Source: Solimicrobium silvestre
GTDB taxonomy: Bacteria > Pseudomonadota > Gammaproteobacteria > Burkholderiales > Burkholderiaceae_D
DNA length: 64,000 nt
Assembly (NCBI RefSeq): GCF_002976435.1
Contig: NZ_PUGF01000017.1
Coordinates: 1 to 64,000 of the forward strand
Direction of reading: 5' to 3'
The position numbers and the translations under genes are program-made. Positions 45,632 to 56,287 of the stretch are shown here, in pieces; the first letter of the stretch is position 1; every line of letters starts with the position of its first letter. Under the pieces are notes generated by a model. That model made no database searches, was not told where the DNA came from, and worked only from the letters and a program-made list of their open reading frames with translations.

Positions 45632-46585
45632 TCATACCTGACTATTGAAAAAATAGCGCGTGGCTAACTGAGCCGAGGCAATGCTAAGGCACATTGTAAA
45701 AAATGCCAGCCATGCGTAAGGCCAAAGCAGAGGCATGCCGATTAATATCAGACCATCATTGCTACCGGGAATCAGCAAGCTGCCCCATGCCATCATTGCA
45801 CCTCCAAGCAGGCAACGTAAAGCCGCGGTTATCGACGGGGTCGTCCAGCAAAACTTGCCGGCAGTTTTTCCGCCTACCACAGCCCCGGCAAACAGAGCGG
45901 CGGCCATACCAATGCGGCCGTTTATATTCTGTAACATGCCGTGCGCCAGTTCGGACAATACCTCGGTGTAAGTCCATTTTTCTGACAAAATTACGGTCGC
46001 CAGAAAAGCAAAACCGATGACGATGGTGGCCATGTGCGGCGACCATGCTGTGTCGCTATTCGCTTGTCTGGTACGCGTGAAAATTTTGTAAATCCGCCAA
46101 ATCAATAACGCAGCTAATGGCCAAAGAGCCGCACTGGCAGCCAAAGCCATGGCTGAAGTGCTTGGCGTTGCCGTGTGCATTGGCATGCCAAAGATTACTT
46201 GCATACTGAGGCAGCCTAAAAAATAACCTATGGGCGTTAAAGCGAAAACCCACTGTCCGATACCTAAACGAGCGATTACCCCAACTACGCAAGCACCGTT
46301 GATGTAAGCCCCCAAGCCTAAGATCATCGCACCAAAAAATGTCCAGCTTGTGACAGCGTAGCCGCCCGGTAAACTGTTCAGTAAATGAAAGTGTTGGGCT
46401 AACCCAAGTCCGACAGCTACCCAGACTGCCGCTTCCAACAAGGCGACGAGGCGTTTTGTACCACGCCGACTGACGATTTCATCCACCGCAGTCACAGAGC
46501 AGGTCGCGCCGCGTTGGATGGCAAAACCCATTACTCCGGCGGCCAGCAATGCCAGTATGAAAAATAGCGGAGTAATCATGGACAT
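45632..46585 (-). CDS. YeeE/YedE family sulfur-compound transporter-like membrane protein
   Basis: A 317-residue protein with about nine membrane helices. Two family signatures with Cys are visible: RGATCSVTAVDEI near residue 28 and GAYINGACVVGVIARLG near residue 94, plus a third GGKTAGKFCW in the C-terminal half. The family includes thiosulfate transporters (TsuA) and selenium/sulfur handling proteins. Its overlap of 10 bp with the patatin-like gene suggests co-transcription, and its position near the ergothioneine genes might indicate a shared sulfur theme. Substrate is unknown. Confidence 0.82.
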   Translation of the reverse strand: MSMITPLFFILALLAAGVMGFAIQRGATCSVTAVDEIVSRRGTKRLVALLEAAVWVAVGLGLAQHFHLLNSLPGGYAVTSWTFFGAMILGLGAYINGACVVGVIARLGIGQWVFALTPIGYFLGCLSMQVIFGMPMHTATPSTSAMALAASAALWPLAALLIWRIYKIFTRTRQANSDTAWSPHMATIVIGFAFLATVILSEKWTYTEVLSELAHGMLQNINGRIGMAAALFAGAVVGGKTAGKFCWTTPSITAALRCLLGGAMMAWGSLLIPGSNDGLILIGMPLLWPYAWLAFFTMCLSIASAQLATRYFFNSQV

Positions 46586-47721
46586 GATCGATACTCGATA
46601 ATCCCTTCGATAGAATCGTTACCTTCCCGCCAGGGAGCGCGTTCGATCATTCGAAGCGTATCGGCGTAGCCGGCAGCGCGTCGGGCATTCACGCCAGTGA
46701 AGGAAAAGTCGATGTCTTTACTTTGATCTTCATCGTCAAGGCGCGGTGCAACCAGATGGGCAACGTGCATCGTGGTTCCGCAACCCCAGGCAGTCAATTC
46801 TTTTACACACGCTTCGTTCTGTTTGCTAGCCGGTAGTTGTTTGCCAAGCTCACGGATTACATGCCGCAATCGATGGATTTGTTTTTGCTTCTCAATGTGA
46901 CTGTCGGCGCGGCTGGCAAACTGGATGTCTTTCTGGCGTGCCAAAACGTCGGCAATCGATTCCGGTTCCGGTCCGCTCTGGTGCCATACATTGACAGCAA
47001 AAATCAGGGAGTTACGTCGCGGGTTGTCATCTAAAACGGCTTCGATGGGGGTGTTGGAATAAATACCTCCGTCCCAGTAGGGGGCGTCTTCAATCCTGAT
47101 TGCGCCGAACGCCGGTGGCAATGCGCCGGAAGCCATGATGTGCTTGGCATCGATGTGTGTATTACTACTATCGAAATACCGCATCATGCCCGAATTGACA
47201 TTCACCGCACCGACCGTTAAGCGCGTTTTTCCCATGCCATTGATCTGACCAAAATCAACCAGCTCGCACAATGTGCGTGCCAGTGGCTCGGTACTATAGT
47301 AAGAAGCCTTTTCCACTCCTAGTTTGACTTTGTTGCCAAGCAGTGCTGCCGGGTTTGGCTTAAAGAAGGAGGGGATGCCGTTCAGCACCGTTGTTATGTT
47401 TGAAAATAGGCTACTGACGCCAAACGGATCGAATCGGGTAGCTATGGATTGTTGTTCTATTTTCTCCCAAAATGCCAATAATTTTTCCATGCGATCAGCA
47501 GGTTTATTACCTGCGATCAGCGCGCCGTTGATCGCGCCGATGGACGTTCCTATAACCCATTCAGGCTCGATTCCTGCAGCATGCAGCGCCTCGTACACCC
47601 CGACTTGATATGCGCCAAGTGCGCCGCCGCCCTGTAGAACCAGAACGACACGCCCCGGTAGCTGGAGGTTGTTGGTTGCGCCGGCTCGCAGTGAGGGCTT
47701 TTCCGCGTGTCTATTGGTCAT
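46576..47721 (-). CDS. Patatin-like phospholipase
   Basis: A 381-residue patatin-domain lipid hydrolase. The oxyanion-hole motif GGGALGAYQVGVYEAL is followed by the nucleophile elbow GTSIGAINGAL, and the catalytic Asp is in YWDGGIYSNTP. A DUF3734-like C-terminal region (about 270-370) with RLRHVIRELGKQ and DIDFSFTGVNARRAAGYADTLR is present. No signal peptide is visible, so it is cytosolic. Related proteins hydrolyse phospholipids or take part in polyhydroxyalkanoate turnover. It overlaps the YedE-like gene by 10 bp. Confidence 0.9.
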   Translation of the reverse strand: MTNRHAEKPSLRAGATNNLQLPGRVVLVLQGGGALGAYQVGVYEALHAAGIEPEWVIGTSIGAINGALIAGNKPADRMEKLLAFWEKIEQQSIATRFDPFGVSSLFSNITTVLNGIPSFFKPNPAALLGNKVKLGVEKASYYSTEPLARTLCELVDFGQINGMGKTRLTVGAVNVNSGMMRYFDSSNTHIDAKHIMASGALPPAFGAIRIEDAPYWDGGIYSNTPIEAVLDDNPRRNSLIFAVNVWHQSGPEPESIADVLARQKDIQFASRADSHIEKQKQIHRLRHVIRELGKQLPASKQNEACVKELTAWGCGTTMHVAHLVAPRLDDEDQSKDIDFSFTGVNARRAAGYADTLRMIERAPWREGNDSIEGIIEYRSCP

Positions 47722-47843
47722 TGTTAGTCCATTCGTCGTAAGTCGATAAAATGGCCCTCGGTATTTTTTGACTCCAAGCTACTCACCTACTGGGCATGGC
47801 TATCAGTCGGACTTAGTTCAAAATCCTTACATATCACTATTTT

Positions 47844-48908
47844 TTAGATCAATGCAGCAGAAATGGCAATGTTTTTTGATGGGTTCAGTGATCGGCTGCG
47901 CGGTACGCTAAATCCGGTATTGCCGGTACTAAGCGCTTCTTCCCGGACTAGTGACGGTGTTTTTCCGTGAAATTTTCTAAAGCAGCGGGAAAAATGCGAG
48001 TTACTTAAAAAGCCGCACTGTAAGGCGATATCAATGATGGAATTGTTGGTAGTAATCAGTAGGTTGTAGGCATTGTTTAAGCGCAGCTCAAATGCTAAAG
48101 CCAGCGGGCTCATGCCGAGCTCAGTCTGAAACAGGCGTTCCAGATGACGCACGCTCACATTGACGTGTTGCGCAATAAATTCGGCTGGTAGCGGATCGCT
48201 CAAATGCCGCTCCATTAATAACATCGCCTTCCGCACGCGGATGTTGTTGGTTTCCTTTGTAAATAACGGTTGCGGTTGCGGCGTTTTAGCGGGCAGGGGC
48301 GCGTGTTCTATCATGATGCGCAGTGCTTTCGCTGCGCGCGATTTTTCACAATGGCGGTCAACCAGATAGGCCGCCAAATGCACTACGCTAGTGCCGCCGG
48401 CGCAGGTGAGCCGGTCCACATCGTCGATGAATAATTCATCGGAGCTGACTTTAAGATCGGGGAATTCGTTGGTGAATTCACTGTGTACATACCAGCTCAC
48501 GCAACTGCGTCGGCCTTGCATTAATCCCAGTCTGGCAAGTACGAAACTGCCGGTACAAATGCCGATCAATGGAACATTAGCTGCGGCGGCCTGTTTTAAG
48601 TAATTTTCGAGTGCAGTTGGAAGTTGAAGTGCGTTTAACAGGCCGCCAACCATAACGATGTAATCGAACTTGCTCGGGTCAGTTAACTGTGAGGTTGGCA
48701 TAATCTCGATGCCGCAACTGGCTTTGATAGGGCGCATTTCATGACTCAGCACCGTCCATTCACAATGGATCGGGCGACTGCGATCACCATCGTCCGCGGC
48801 TAAACGTAGCGTGTCGACAAATGCGGAAAAAGCCAGCAGGGTGAAGTTGGGCGACAGCACAAAGCCCACCGATAGCTTGCTCTTTTTCTTGGTATTCGAA
48901 TTTAACAA
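47844..48908 (-). CDS. gbdR: GbdR-like AraC-family regulator of glycine betaine catabolism
   Basis: A 354-residue regulator with an N-terminal DJ-1/PfpI glutaminase-like domain (about 10-195; GICTGSFVLARLGLMQGR) and a C-terminal AraC helix-turn-helix pair (about 225-325; SDPLPAEFIAQHVNVSVRHLERLFQTELGMSPL and IIDIALQCGFLSNSHFSRCFRKFHGKTP). Pseudomonas GbdR has the same architecture and activates sox and dgc genes in response to glycine betaine and dimethylglycine. The start is TTG at 48908, supported by AAAGGAGG five bases before it. It is divergent from soxB across 579 bp and next to the genes it should control. Confidence 0.85.
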   Translation of the reverse strand: MLNSNTKKKSKLSVGFVLSPNFTLLAFSAFVDTLRLAADDGDRSRPIHCEWTVLSHEMRPIKASCGIEIMPTSQLTDPSKFDYIVMVGGLLNALQLPTALENYLKQAAAANVPLIGICTGSFVLARLGLMQGRRSCVSWYVHSEFTNEFPDLKVSSDELFIDDVDRLTCAGGTSVVHLAAYLVDRHCEKSRAAKALRIMIEHAPLPAKTPQPQPLFTKETNNIRVRKAMLLMERHLSDPLPAEFIAQHVNVSVRHLERLFQTELGMSPLALAFELRLNNAYNLLITTNNSIIDIALQCGFLSNSHFSRCFRKFHGKTPSLVREEALSTGNTGFSVPRSRSLNPSKNIAISAALI

Positions 48909-49487
48909 AATAGCCTCCTTTGCGGATTTTTTAATGGCCAGGATGCGATCAAAAAATGGTGAGTCAGTGTTGGAAAACGCATTTCAAACTATGAACGTTA
49001 TCAACTTCTCAGCAATTTTTGTACCAGCTTGTCTCCCGGAAAATTATACATAGCGACTACCCTGCTAACAACAAAATTAATGGACATGATGGCGTAAATA
49101 GTCAATAAGCAGTCAATAAAGCCTTATTGCTCTAGACGAGAATCTTTGTTTCATTAACGCAACAAGATGTTTGTTAGCGAACCTAACTGAGCTAACTGAA
49201 TATTATTTTGAATGCGCGCTATTTTGTTCAGTGAAGGTGCATATTCCTAGGGATCGCACCAAACTAGCGCGCTGTAATGATGCATGATCGAAGGCAATTC
49301 CTTTCATTTGAAATCAGCGAATTTGATGATCGTTGGCGTGAATTATGTGCTCGCGAAGATTGGTAGAAATAGTGCAGCGCATCATAAACATGTCGAAATC
49401 AGACAATACTGTGTCCTAATCAATCAATTTTAAATTCAGCGCCATCGCAATAATTAACTCCTACGATTTTGAGGCGGGAAAAGCGAT
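48909..49487. other. Divergent control region of gbdR-like gene and sox operon
   Basis: No gene is present. It should hold the regulator-dependent sox promoter. A short hairpin GGTGC...GCACC near 49237-49263 is visible, but I cannot define activator sites by eye. Confidence 0.4.
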
Positions 49488-50744
49488 ATGGCACAGAAAA
49501 ACTACTCGTTGTGGAGCCTCATTCAGCAAGGCTTCAAACGTCAGGAAGGTTGGGATCAGGCGTGGCGTAGTCCGGAGCCGAAGAGTTCTTACGATGTGAT
49601 TATTATCGGCGCTGGCGGTCATGGATTGGCGACGGCTTATTACCTGGCGAAAGAACACGGCATTCGCAATATTGCGGTGCTCGAAAAAGGTTATCTGGGC
49701 GGCGGGAATACAGCGCGCAATACCACTATCGTTCGTTCCAATTATTTGTGGGACGAAGCCGCCATGCTGTACGAACACTCGCTGAAACTGTGGGAAGGTT
49801 TGTCGCAAGAAATCAACTTCAACGTCATGTTCAGCCAGCGCGGTGTGTTCAATTTAGGGCACTCATTACAAGATATGCGCGATATTGAACGGCGTGTGAA
49901 TGCCAACCTGATCAACGAAATCGATGCGCAAGTGCTTAGCGCCGCCGAAGTCAAAGATCGTATCCCCATGATTAACACTAGCAGCAATACCCGTTACCCG
50001 ATTATGGGCGCAAGTTTTCAGCCACGCGCTGGCGTTGCCCGGCATGACGCGGTGGCCTGGGGCTTTGCCCGTGCTGCCAGTAATCTTGGTGTCGACATTA
50101 TCGAGCAATGCGAAGTGACTGGTTTGAATGTGGACGGTGGACACATTAAAGGCGTGGAAACCTCACGCGGCACTATTCGTGCTGACCGCGTTGGGTGTGT
50201 GGCAGCAGGTCATTCAACGACGTTAGCCAAAATGGTCGGCTTGCGTATGCCGCTGGAAAGCCATCCGCTGCAAGCCTTTGTTTCAGAATCTCTCAAGCCG
50301 GTTTTAGATACTGTGGTGATGTCCAATGCGGTGCATGGTTACCTCAGTCAGTCTGATAAGGGTGAGCTGGTGATTGGTGCCGGTATTGATAGTTACCTCA
50401 GCTATGCGCAACGCGGTAGCCCGCATGTAATCGAGCATACAGCCGCCGCAATTATCGAATTGTTCCCTATGTTTTCCCGGGTACGGATGAATCGTCAGTG
50501 GGGCGGCATCGTTGATGTCTCTCCCGACGCGTGTCCAATTATTGGCAAAACACCGATTAAAGGTTTGTATTTTAACTGTGGCTGGGGCACTGGCGGCTTT
50601 AAGGCAACGCCCGGTTCCGGCCATGTGTTCGCTCACACGATTGCGCACGATGAACCACATCCGCTCAACGCTGCTTTCGGTTTGGATCGCTTTCATAGCG
50701 GGCATTTAATTGACGAACACGGTGCTGCTGGCGTCGCACATTAA
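49488..50744 (+). CDS. soxB: Sarcosine oxidase subunit beta
   Basis: A 418-residue FAD-dependent subunit of heterotetrameric sarcosine oxidase, which oxidises sarcosine to glycine and passes the methylene group to tetrahydrofolate. The FAD-binding fold is [21 protein letters not shown] near residue 38, and the C-terminal [44 protein letters not shown] element is typical for the DAO family. It is the first gene of the sox operon, with RBS upstream. The four subunits BDAG follow in the canonical order. Confidence 0.95.
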   Translation: MAQKNYSLWSLIQQGFKRQEGWDQAWRSPEPKSSYDVIIIGAGGHGLATAYYLAKEHGIRNIAVLEKGYLGGGNTARNTTIVRSNYLWDEAAMLYEHSLKLWEGLSQEINFNVMFSQRGVFNLGHSLQDMRDIERRVNANLINEIDAQVLSAAEVKDRIPMINTSSNTRYPIMGASFQPRAGVARHDAVAWGFARAASNLGVDIIEQCEVTGLNVDGGHIKGVETSRGTIRADRVGCVAAGHSTTLAKMVGLRMPLESHPLQAFVSESLKPVLDTVVMSNAVHGYLSQSDKGELVIGAGIDSYLSYAQRGSPHVIEHTAAAIIELFPMFSRVRMNRQWGGIVDVSPDACPIIGKTPIKGLYFNCGWGTGGFKATPGSGHVFAHTIAHDEPHPLNAAFGLDRFHSGHLIDEHGAAGVAH

Positions 50745-50778
50745 TCGCAATTAGATTAGATACAGGGAGAACTGCCTC

Positions 50779-51072
50779 ATGTTTATGTTTCATTGTCCGC
50801 ACTGTAACGATGTGCGCGAAGAAGAAGAATTCAGCTACGCCGGAGAAGCCTTTATTCCTCGCCCGGCTGCACCTGATACGGCTACCGATGCGGAGTGGGG
50901 CGATTACGTCTTTATGCGTAAAAACACCAAGGGTTGGCATTGGGAGCAATGGCTGCATTCGGCCGGTTGCCGCAAAGTGATTGCCGTAAAGCGCCACACT
51001 TTTACGCACGAAATTGCCGGCGGCTGGACACTGTCTGAAGGCAAACGGATTTACCTCGAGGAGCAAGCGTGA
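50779..51072 (+). CDS. soxD: Sarcosine oxidase subunit delta
   Basis: A 97-residue subunit with zinc ligands at the N-terminus (CPHC) and the sequence DYVFMRKNTKGWHWEQWLHSAGCRKVIAVKRHTFTHEI typical of SoxD. It binds zinc and stabilises the complex. It overlaps soxA by 4 bp (ATGA-like GTGA region) and follows soxB by 34 bp. Confidence 0.93.
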   Translation: MFMFHCPHCNDVREEEEFSYAGEAFIPRPAAPDTATDAEWGDYVFMRKNTKGWHWEQWLHSAGCRKVIAVKRHTFTHEIAGGWTLSEGKRIYLEEQA

Positions 51073-54000
51073 ATTCGCATCGTATTAATAAACCTAATTC
51101 ACGTATCAATCGTGAGCAAGCGTTGTCCTTTACTTTTGACGGCAAGAGTTATCAGGGGTTTGCTGGCGATACGCTCGCATCCGCTTTGTTAGCTAATGGC
51201 GTGCGCATGATTGGGCGCAGCTTTAAATATGGACGTCCGCGCGGCATCGTTGGTCATGGTGCGGAAGAACCGAATGCCTTAATTCAATTGGAGAAGGGAG
51301 CGGTGACGACTCCTAACGTGAAGGCAACGCAAGTTGAGTTATATGAAGGACTGAACGCATTCTCGACTACCGGTTGGCCGTCGCTAAATTTTGATGTGAA
51401 GAGCGTCATGGGACGGGCAGCGCGGTTTATGCCAGCCGGGTTCTATTACAAAACCTTTATGGCACCGCCAAAAATGTGGCCGTTGTACGAAGACGTTATT
51501 CGCCGCGCCGCTGGTTTCGGCAGTGCTCCGGTTGACCCTGATCCTGAATATTACGATCATCTGCATCATCACCCCGACGTGTTGGTCGTCGGCGGTGGTG
51601 CTTGCGGTATCTGGTCTGCGTTGATTGCAGCGCGTGCCGGTTTGCGTGTGATGTTGGTGGACGAGCAAGCGGAAATGGGCGGTTGGTTATTGTCGGACGG
51701 CGATGCAATCATCGACAGTTATCCTACACATACATGGCTGCGTAGCTGTATCGCAGAATTGGATCAAATGTCGAATGTGACGCGCTTACCGCGTACGACT
51801 GCATTTGCCTTGCATGATGCAAATTTAGTGCAGGCAGTTGAACTGATTCAGGATCATTTATCGCTTAATGCACGCAACGCAGAATTGCCACGTCAGCGCC
51901 TACACAAAATTCGTGCCAATCAAGTCATTCTGGCAACCGGTGCATTAGAACGTCCCCTAGTTTTTGGGAATAACGATTTACCGGGCGTGATGACGGCATC
52001 AGCGGGACAAACCTATTTAAACCGTTATTCAGTCCGTGCAGGAAAAAAAGTGTTGGTGATGACCAGTAATGACTGGGCTTATGGCGCAGCCTGTGACTTG
52101 GCGCAGGCCGGTGCAGAAGTCACTCTGGCTGATACGCGGGTAAATGGCGCACTGCCTGCACGCAGCAAGGCGGCACAGCAGGCCGGAGTAACCATTTTGA
52201 ACGGTCATGGCATTGCGCATGCAGTCGGCGGCCGCGCTGTGATGGGTGCGCATTTAATTAAACTCGACCCTGTTATGAATCAAGCGATCGGTAGCGGCGC
52301 TGAGGTTGCCTGTGATTTATTACTTTCTTCCGGTGGCTTATCGCCGAATGTACATTTGTTTTGCCATAACGGTAGCCGACCTAGCTGGAGTGAAGAAAAG
52401 CTAGCTTTTGTCGCACCGGAACAAGGGCGCAAGGGAATTTCCTGTGTGGGTTCGGTGGTTGGTGAATTCAGTTTGCAGGATGCAATTGCACAGACCACTC
52501 AGGTTGTGACGGCCTTATGTTCGTCGTTGGGTAAAACAGTGTCAGTTGCACAACCTAAAGTTGAGGGCAGCAAAATGCCGGTAAACGCAGCTCCAGCACG
52601 CCGCATATTCCGCGTGCCTGACGGCAAACGCGAAGGGCATGGCAAAAAAGCGTTTGTTGATTATCAAAACGACGTTGCTGCCTCTGATATTGAGTTGGCT
52701 GTGCGTGAAAATTATCGTTCGATTGAACACGTTAAACGCTACACCGGCCTGGGTTTCGGTACCGATCAAGGCAAGCTTTCCAACGTCAATGGCTTTGCGA
52801 TTGCCGCTGATGCACTCGGTAAATCGATTGCCGAAGTCGGCACCACGACGTATCGCCCTGCCTACACGCCGGTGGCATTCGGTGCGTTGGCTGGCGCGAT
52901 GGTGGGTGATACGTTTGACCCATCCCGATATTCAGCGATACATGAAGCACATGTAAAACGCGATGCCAAGTTTGAAGTGGTCGGGCAATGGATGCGCCCT
53001 TGGTATTTTCCAAAAGGCAGCGAAGATTTACATGCCGCAGTCAATCGTGAATGTTTAGCTGCACGTAATGGCGTCGGGATGATGGATGCTTCTACGCTCG
53101 GAAAAATCGATATCCGTGGCCCGGATGCACGTGAATTTTTAAATCGCGTCTATTCCAATGCATGGAGCCAGCTTGCTCCGGGCAAGTGCCGTTACGGCTT
53201 AATGCTCGATGAAAACGGCATGGTGATGGACGACGGCGTTACCGCATGTCTGGATGACCAGCATTTTATGATGACCACGACCACCGGCGGCGCTGCACGT
53301 GTCATGAGCTGGCTGGAACGCTGGTTGCAAACCGAATGGCCGGATTTAAAAGTCTACCTGACCTCAGTGACCGATCATTGGTCAACCAGTGCAGTGGTCG
53401 GCCCTAAAAGCCGTGCTGTGCTGGAAAAACTGTGTACGGATATTGACCTGTCGGCCGATGCGTTTAAATTTATGGATTGCCGGATTGGCACGGTAGCTGG
53501 CGTTCCAGCCAGAGTATTTCGTATCAGCTTTTCCGGCGAACTGGCTTATGAAGTCAACGTTGACGCCAGTTACGGCCATTACATGTGGGAAGCCTTGATG
53601 AAGGCGGGTGAAGAGTTTGAAATTACCCCTTACGGTACCGAAACGATGCACGTATTGCGTGCAGAAAAAGGTTTCATCATTGTTGGGCAAGATACCGATG
53701 GTTCCGTCTCGCCGATTGATTTGGGTATGGCGTGGGCAGTCAGTATGAAAAAATCGTTTGCTTTCCTGGGTAAGCGTTCACTTGCTCGGACTGACACCGC
53801 ACGGACTGACCGTAAGCAGTTAGTTGGTTTGATGACCGAAGACCCGAATGTGGTGTTGACCGAAGGTGCGCAGATTGTAGAGAGCGCGCAAGTCGGCCCG
53901 ATGGAGCACATGATCGGCCGCGTCACATCGAGTTATCACAGCGCTTTCCTTGGCCGTTCGATTGCGATGGCGCTAGTTGAAGGCGGTTCGGCTAAAGACG

Positions 54001-54098
54001 GACAAGTGCTGTATTGCTGGGATGGCGGAAAAATCACGAAAGCAAAAATCGTGTCCCCTGTGTTTATTGATCCAGAAGGAAAACGTCAACATGTCTAA
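51069..54098 (+). CDS. soxA: Sarcosine oxidase subunit alpha
   Basis: A 1009-residue subunit. Its N-terminal ferredoxin-like domain (about 15-90) is followed by an NAD-binding fold (LVVGGGACGIWSALIAARAGL, about 170) and another dinucleotide region, then a C-terminal aminomethyltransferase (GCV_T) domain (about 600-1009) that binds tetrahydrofolate. It starts at GTG (51069), overlapping soxD. This subunit transfers the methylene group. Residue length is normal for the family. Confidence 0.95.
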   Translation: MNSHRINKPNSRINREQALSFTFDGKSYQGFAGDTLASALLANGVRMIGRSFKYGRPRGIVGHGAEEPNALIQLEKGAVTTPNVKATQVELYEGLNAFSTTGWPSLNFDVKSVMGRAARFMPAGFYYKTFMAPPKMWPLYEDVIRRAAGFGSAPVDPDPEYYDHLHHHPDVLVVGGGACGIWSALIAARAGLRVMLVDEQAEMGGWLLSDGDAIIDSYPTHTWLRSCIAELDQMSNVTRLPRTTAFALHDANLVQAVELIQDHLSLNARNAELPRQRLHKIRANQVILATGALERPLVFGNNDLPGVMTASAGQTYLNRYSVRAGKKVLVMTSNDWAYGAACDLAQAGAEVTLADTRVNGALPARSKAAQQAGVTILNGHGIAHAVGGRAVMGAHLIKLDPVMNQAIGSGAEVACDLLLSSGGLSPNVHLFCHNGSRPSWSEEKLAFVAPEQGRKGISCVGSVVGEFSLQDAIAQTTQVVTALCSSLGKTVSVAQPKVEGSKMPVNAAPARRIFRVPDGKREGHGKKAFVDYQNDVAASDIELAVRENYRSIEHVKRYTGLGFGTDQGKLSNVNGFAIAADALGKSIAEVGTTTYRPAYTPVAFGALAGAMVGDTFDPSRYSAIHEAHVKRDAKFEVVGQWMRPWYFPKGSEDLHAAVNRECLAARNGVGMMDASTLGKIDIRGPDAREFLNRVYSNAWSQLAPGKCRYGLMLDENGMVMDDGVTACLDDQHFMMTTTTGGAARVMSWLERWLQTEWPDLKVYLTSVTDHWSTSAVVGPKSRAVLEKLCTDIDLSADAFKFMDCRIGTVAGVPARVFRISFSGELAYEVNVDASYGHYMWEALMKAGEEFEITPYGTETMHVLRAEKGFIIVGQDTDGSVSPIDLGMAWAVSMKKSFAFLGKRSLARTDTARTDRKQLVGLMTEDPNVVLTEGAQIVESAQVGPMEHMIGRVTSSYHSAFLGRSIAMALVEGGSAKDGQVLYCWDGGKITKAKIVSPVFIDPEGKRQHV

Positions 54099-54780
54099 CT
54101 ATTCACCTGAAATAGCTGCTGAGGCGGTTAAGCAAATTAATCCTAATTTTAAGCCCTACGCACGTTCACCTTTGCACGCCTTTGGTTTACCTGCGCAAGC
54201 GCGCAGCAAAGATAGTAGCCGCGGTGTGTGGATGAATGAATTGCCCTTGCTTGGTTATATCGTAGTGCGTGGAAATAGTGCAGATCCGCTCTTTATTCAG
54301 GCAATCCAGGATGTATTAGGGATTGCATTGCCGACTACGCCGAGTACTTTTGTTCCGGTAAATCAGGGCATCGTTGTTTGGCAGACGCCGGACGAATGGC
54401 TGGTGGTGTGCGCAAGAGCGGCGCATGGCAATTATTTAGCCAAGCTGACAGAATCGTTGAGCACTCTGCATGCGCAGGTGGCGGATAACTCGGGCGGGTT
54501 GACGACGGTTTATGTAAGTGGCGCGAAGCATGTTGAATTGTTGCGCCATGTTGGGGTGTACGACTTTGAATCGATTACGGACGGGCAAGCGATTAGCACC
54601 ATCTGCCACAAAGCCAATATTGTGGCTTTGCGTCATGACAGCGAGGGGATTTTTGTTATTTTCCGCCGTAGCTTTGCCGATTATTTCTGGCTGCTGCTGA
54701 CTAAAGCTGCACGACCTTATGGATTGGGGATTAGCGTATTAACGCCGGATTCCTCTCATCCATTATTGAGTTTTCTGTAA
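54091..54780 (+). CDS. soxG: Sarcosine oxidase subunit gamma
   Basis: A 229-residue subunit. The start at 54091 (MSNYSPEIAAEA) overlaps the soxA stop by 8 bp and is chosen over the longer frame. The GCV_T-like beta sections FVPVNQGIVVWQTPDEWLVV and VADNSGGLTTVYVSG are seen. It links the alpha and beta subunits at the interface. Its stop overlaps the start of sdaA by one base (TAATG). Confidence 0.9.
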   Translation: MSNYSPEIAAEAVKQINPNFKPYARSPLHAFGLPAQARSKDSSRGVWMNELPLLGYIVVRGNSADPLFIQAIQDVLGIALPTTPSTFVPVNQGIVVWQTPDEWLVVCARAAHGNYLAKLTESLSTLHAQVADNSGGLTTVYVSGAKHVELLRHVGVYDFESITDGQAISTICHKANIVALRHDSEGIFVIFRRSFADYFWLLLTKAARPYGLGISVLTPDSSHPLLSFL

Positions 54781-56156
54781 TGCCGTTTAGCGTCTTTGAA
54801 GTCTTTCGCATCGGTATCGGGCCGTCTAGTTCGCACACGGTGGGGCCGATGTTGGCGGTCAATCGTTTTCTACAGTTGTTGAAGCCACAGTTAACAGAAG
54901 TAGCGCGTGTGCAGGTAGATTTGTATGGATCGCTCGCGTTGACCGGTGTCGGCCATGGAACCAATGGCGCGGTGATACTTGGTTTACTTGGTGAGCAACC
55001 ACATTCAGTGAATCCGGCGACGGCACAAGACAAGGTAGATTTAGTGCGCTTAGACCAGCAATTGCTGCTGGATGGCACACATGAAATATCTTTTTCCTGC
55101 GCCACGGATTTGTTATTTCACATGCGGGAATCTTTGCCGCAACATCCGAATGGCATGCGGCTAACTGCATTTGATGCTGATGGCAATGTATTGGTAAAGC
55201 GTGCGTATTTTTCAATCGGCGGTGGTGCGGTACAGGACGAAGATGAAATAGATGTGAGCGTGAAATTGGAAGTTACGCGTTCGTCCGAGCCTTGTCCATT
55301 TGCGAGCGCACAGGATTTATTGAATTGGTGCGAAACCAAACAATGCAGTATTGCAGACATCGTTCTTGACAATGAGTTGACCTATCAAGATGAACAAACG
55401 ACACGGCTGCGGTTATTGGAAATTTGGCAGGTCATGCATGACTGCGTAGAGCGCGGACTCATAACCGAAGGGACATTGCCGGGTGGCTTGAGCCTGAAAC
55501 GACGTGCGCCAGCCATGTTCAGGCAGGCTGGTCACGGTTCGGATGGCAAGCTCAGTATTGACTTTGCGTTGATGGATATTTTGAGCGCCTTTGCCATCGC
55601 CGTGAATGAAGAAAATGCCGCCGGTGGCCGCGTAGTAACGGCGCCGACTAACGGTTCCGCAGGTGTGATTCCAGCCGTACTCAGCTATTACACCCGCTTT
55701 AATCCTAGTGCTAATGATGACGGCATTATCCGGTTTTTATTGACAGCCGCTGGTATCGGCATGCTGTACAAGCGCAACGCCTCTATTTCAGCCGCCGAGA
55801 TGGGTTGTCAGGGCGAGATTGGTGTATCGGCTTCAATGGCAGCAGCCGGTTTGGTTGCGGTAATGGGCGGGACTAATCTGCAAGTGGAAAACGCCGCAGA
55901 AATCGCCATGGAACACTTTCTCGGCATGACTTGCGACCCGCTGAATGGTTTGGTGCAAGTGCCCTGTATTGAGCGTAATAGCATGGGCGCAATTAAGGCG
56001 ATTAACGCAGCGCGGATGGCAATGATGAGCGACGGACGGCACTTGGTATCGCTGGACCAGGTTATCGAGACGATGCGCCAGACCGGCATCGATATGCAAA
56101 GTAAATATAAAGAAACCTCACTGGGCGGGTTGGCCGTCAATGTGGTTTTTTGTTGA
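54780..56156 (+). CDS. sdaA: L-serine dehydratase (iron-sulfur)
   Basis: A 458-residue single-chain [4Fe-4S] serine dehydratase converting serine to pyruvate and ammonia. The N-terminal [11 protein letters not shown] and the cluster cysteines in [16 protein letters not shown] and VPCIERN are visible. It is translationally coupled to soxG, which places serine breakdown in the sarcosine pathway: glycine from sarcosine plus methylene-THF gives serine via glyA, and this enzyme sends it to pyruvate. Confidence 0.95.
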   Translation: MPFSVFEVFRIGIGPSSSHTVGPMLAVNRFLQLLKPQLTEVARVQVDLYGSLALTGVGHGTNGAVILGLLGEQPHSVNPATAQDKVDLVRLDQQLLLDGTHEISFSCATDLLFHMRESLPQHPNGMRLTAFDADGNVLVKRAYFSIGGGAVQDEDEIDVSVKLEVTRSSEPCPFASAQDLLNWCETKQCSIADIVLDNELTYQDEQTTRLRLLEIWQVMHDCVERGLITEGTLPGGLSLKRRAPAMFRQAGHGSDGKLSIDFALMDILSAFAIAVNEENAAGGRVVTAPTNGSAGVIPAVLSYYTRFNPSANDDGIIRFLLTAAGIGMLYKRNASISAAEMGCQGEIGVSASMAAAGLVAVMGGTNLQVENAAEIAMEHFLGMTCDPLNGLVQVPCIERNSMGAIKAINAARMAMMSDGRHLVSLDQVIETMRQTGIDMQSKYKETSLGGLAVNVVFC

Positions 56157-56168
56157 TGCATTTGCAGC

Positions 56169-56255
56169 GTAGGGGCATCCCTTGTGGGTGCCCTGGTAGC
56201 CAGGAACTCGCAATATTAGTTCATACCGAAGGGCACCCACAAGGGGAGCCCCTAC
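56169..56255. repeat. Palindromic intergenic repeat, copy 1 (sdaA-glyA)
   Basis: Left arm 56169-56193 starts GTAGGGGC and right arm 56231-56255 ends GCCCCTAC; the two arms are complementary in 23 of 25 positions. Each arm also contains its own CCTTGTGGG core. A related element is at 58583-58648. Confidence 0.75.
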
Positions 56256-56287
56256 AATTTCAGAGTAAGTTTAATCGGGAGATAAAC

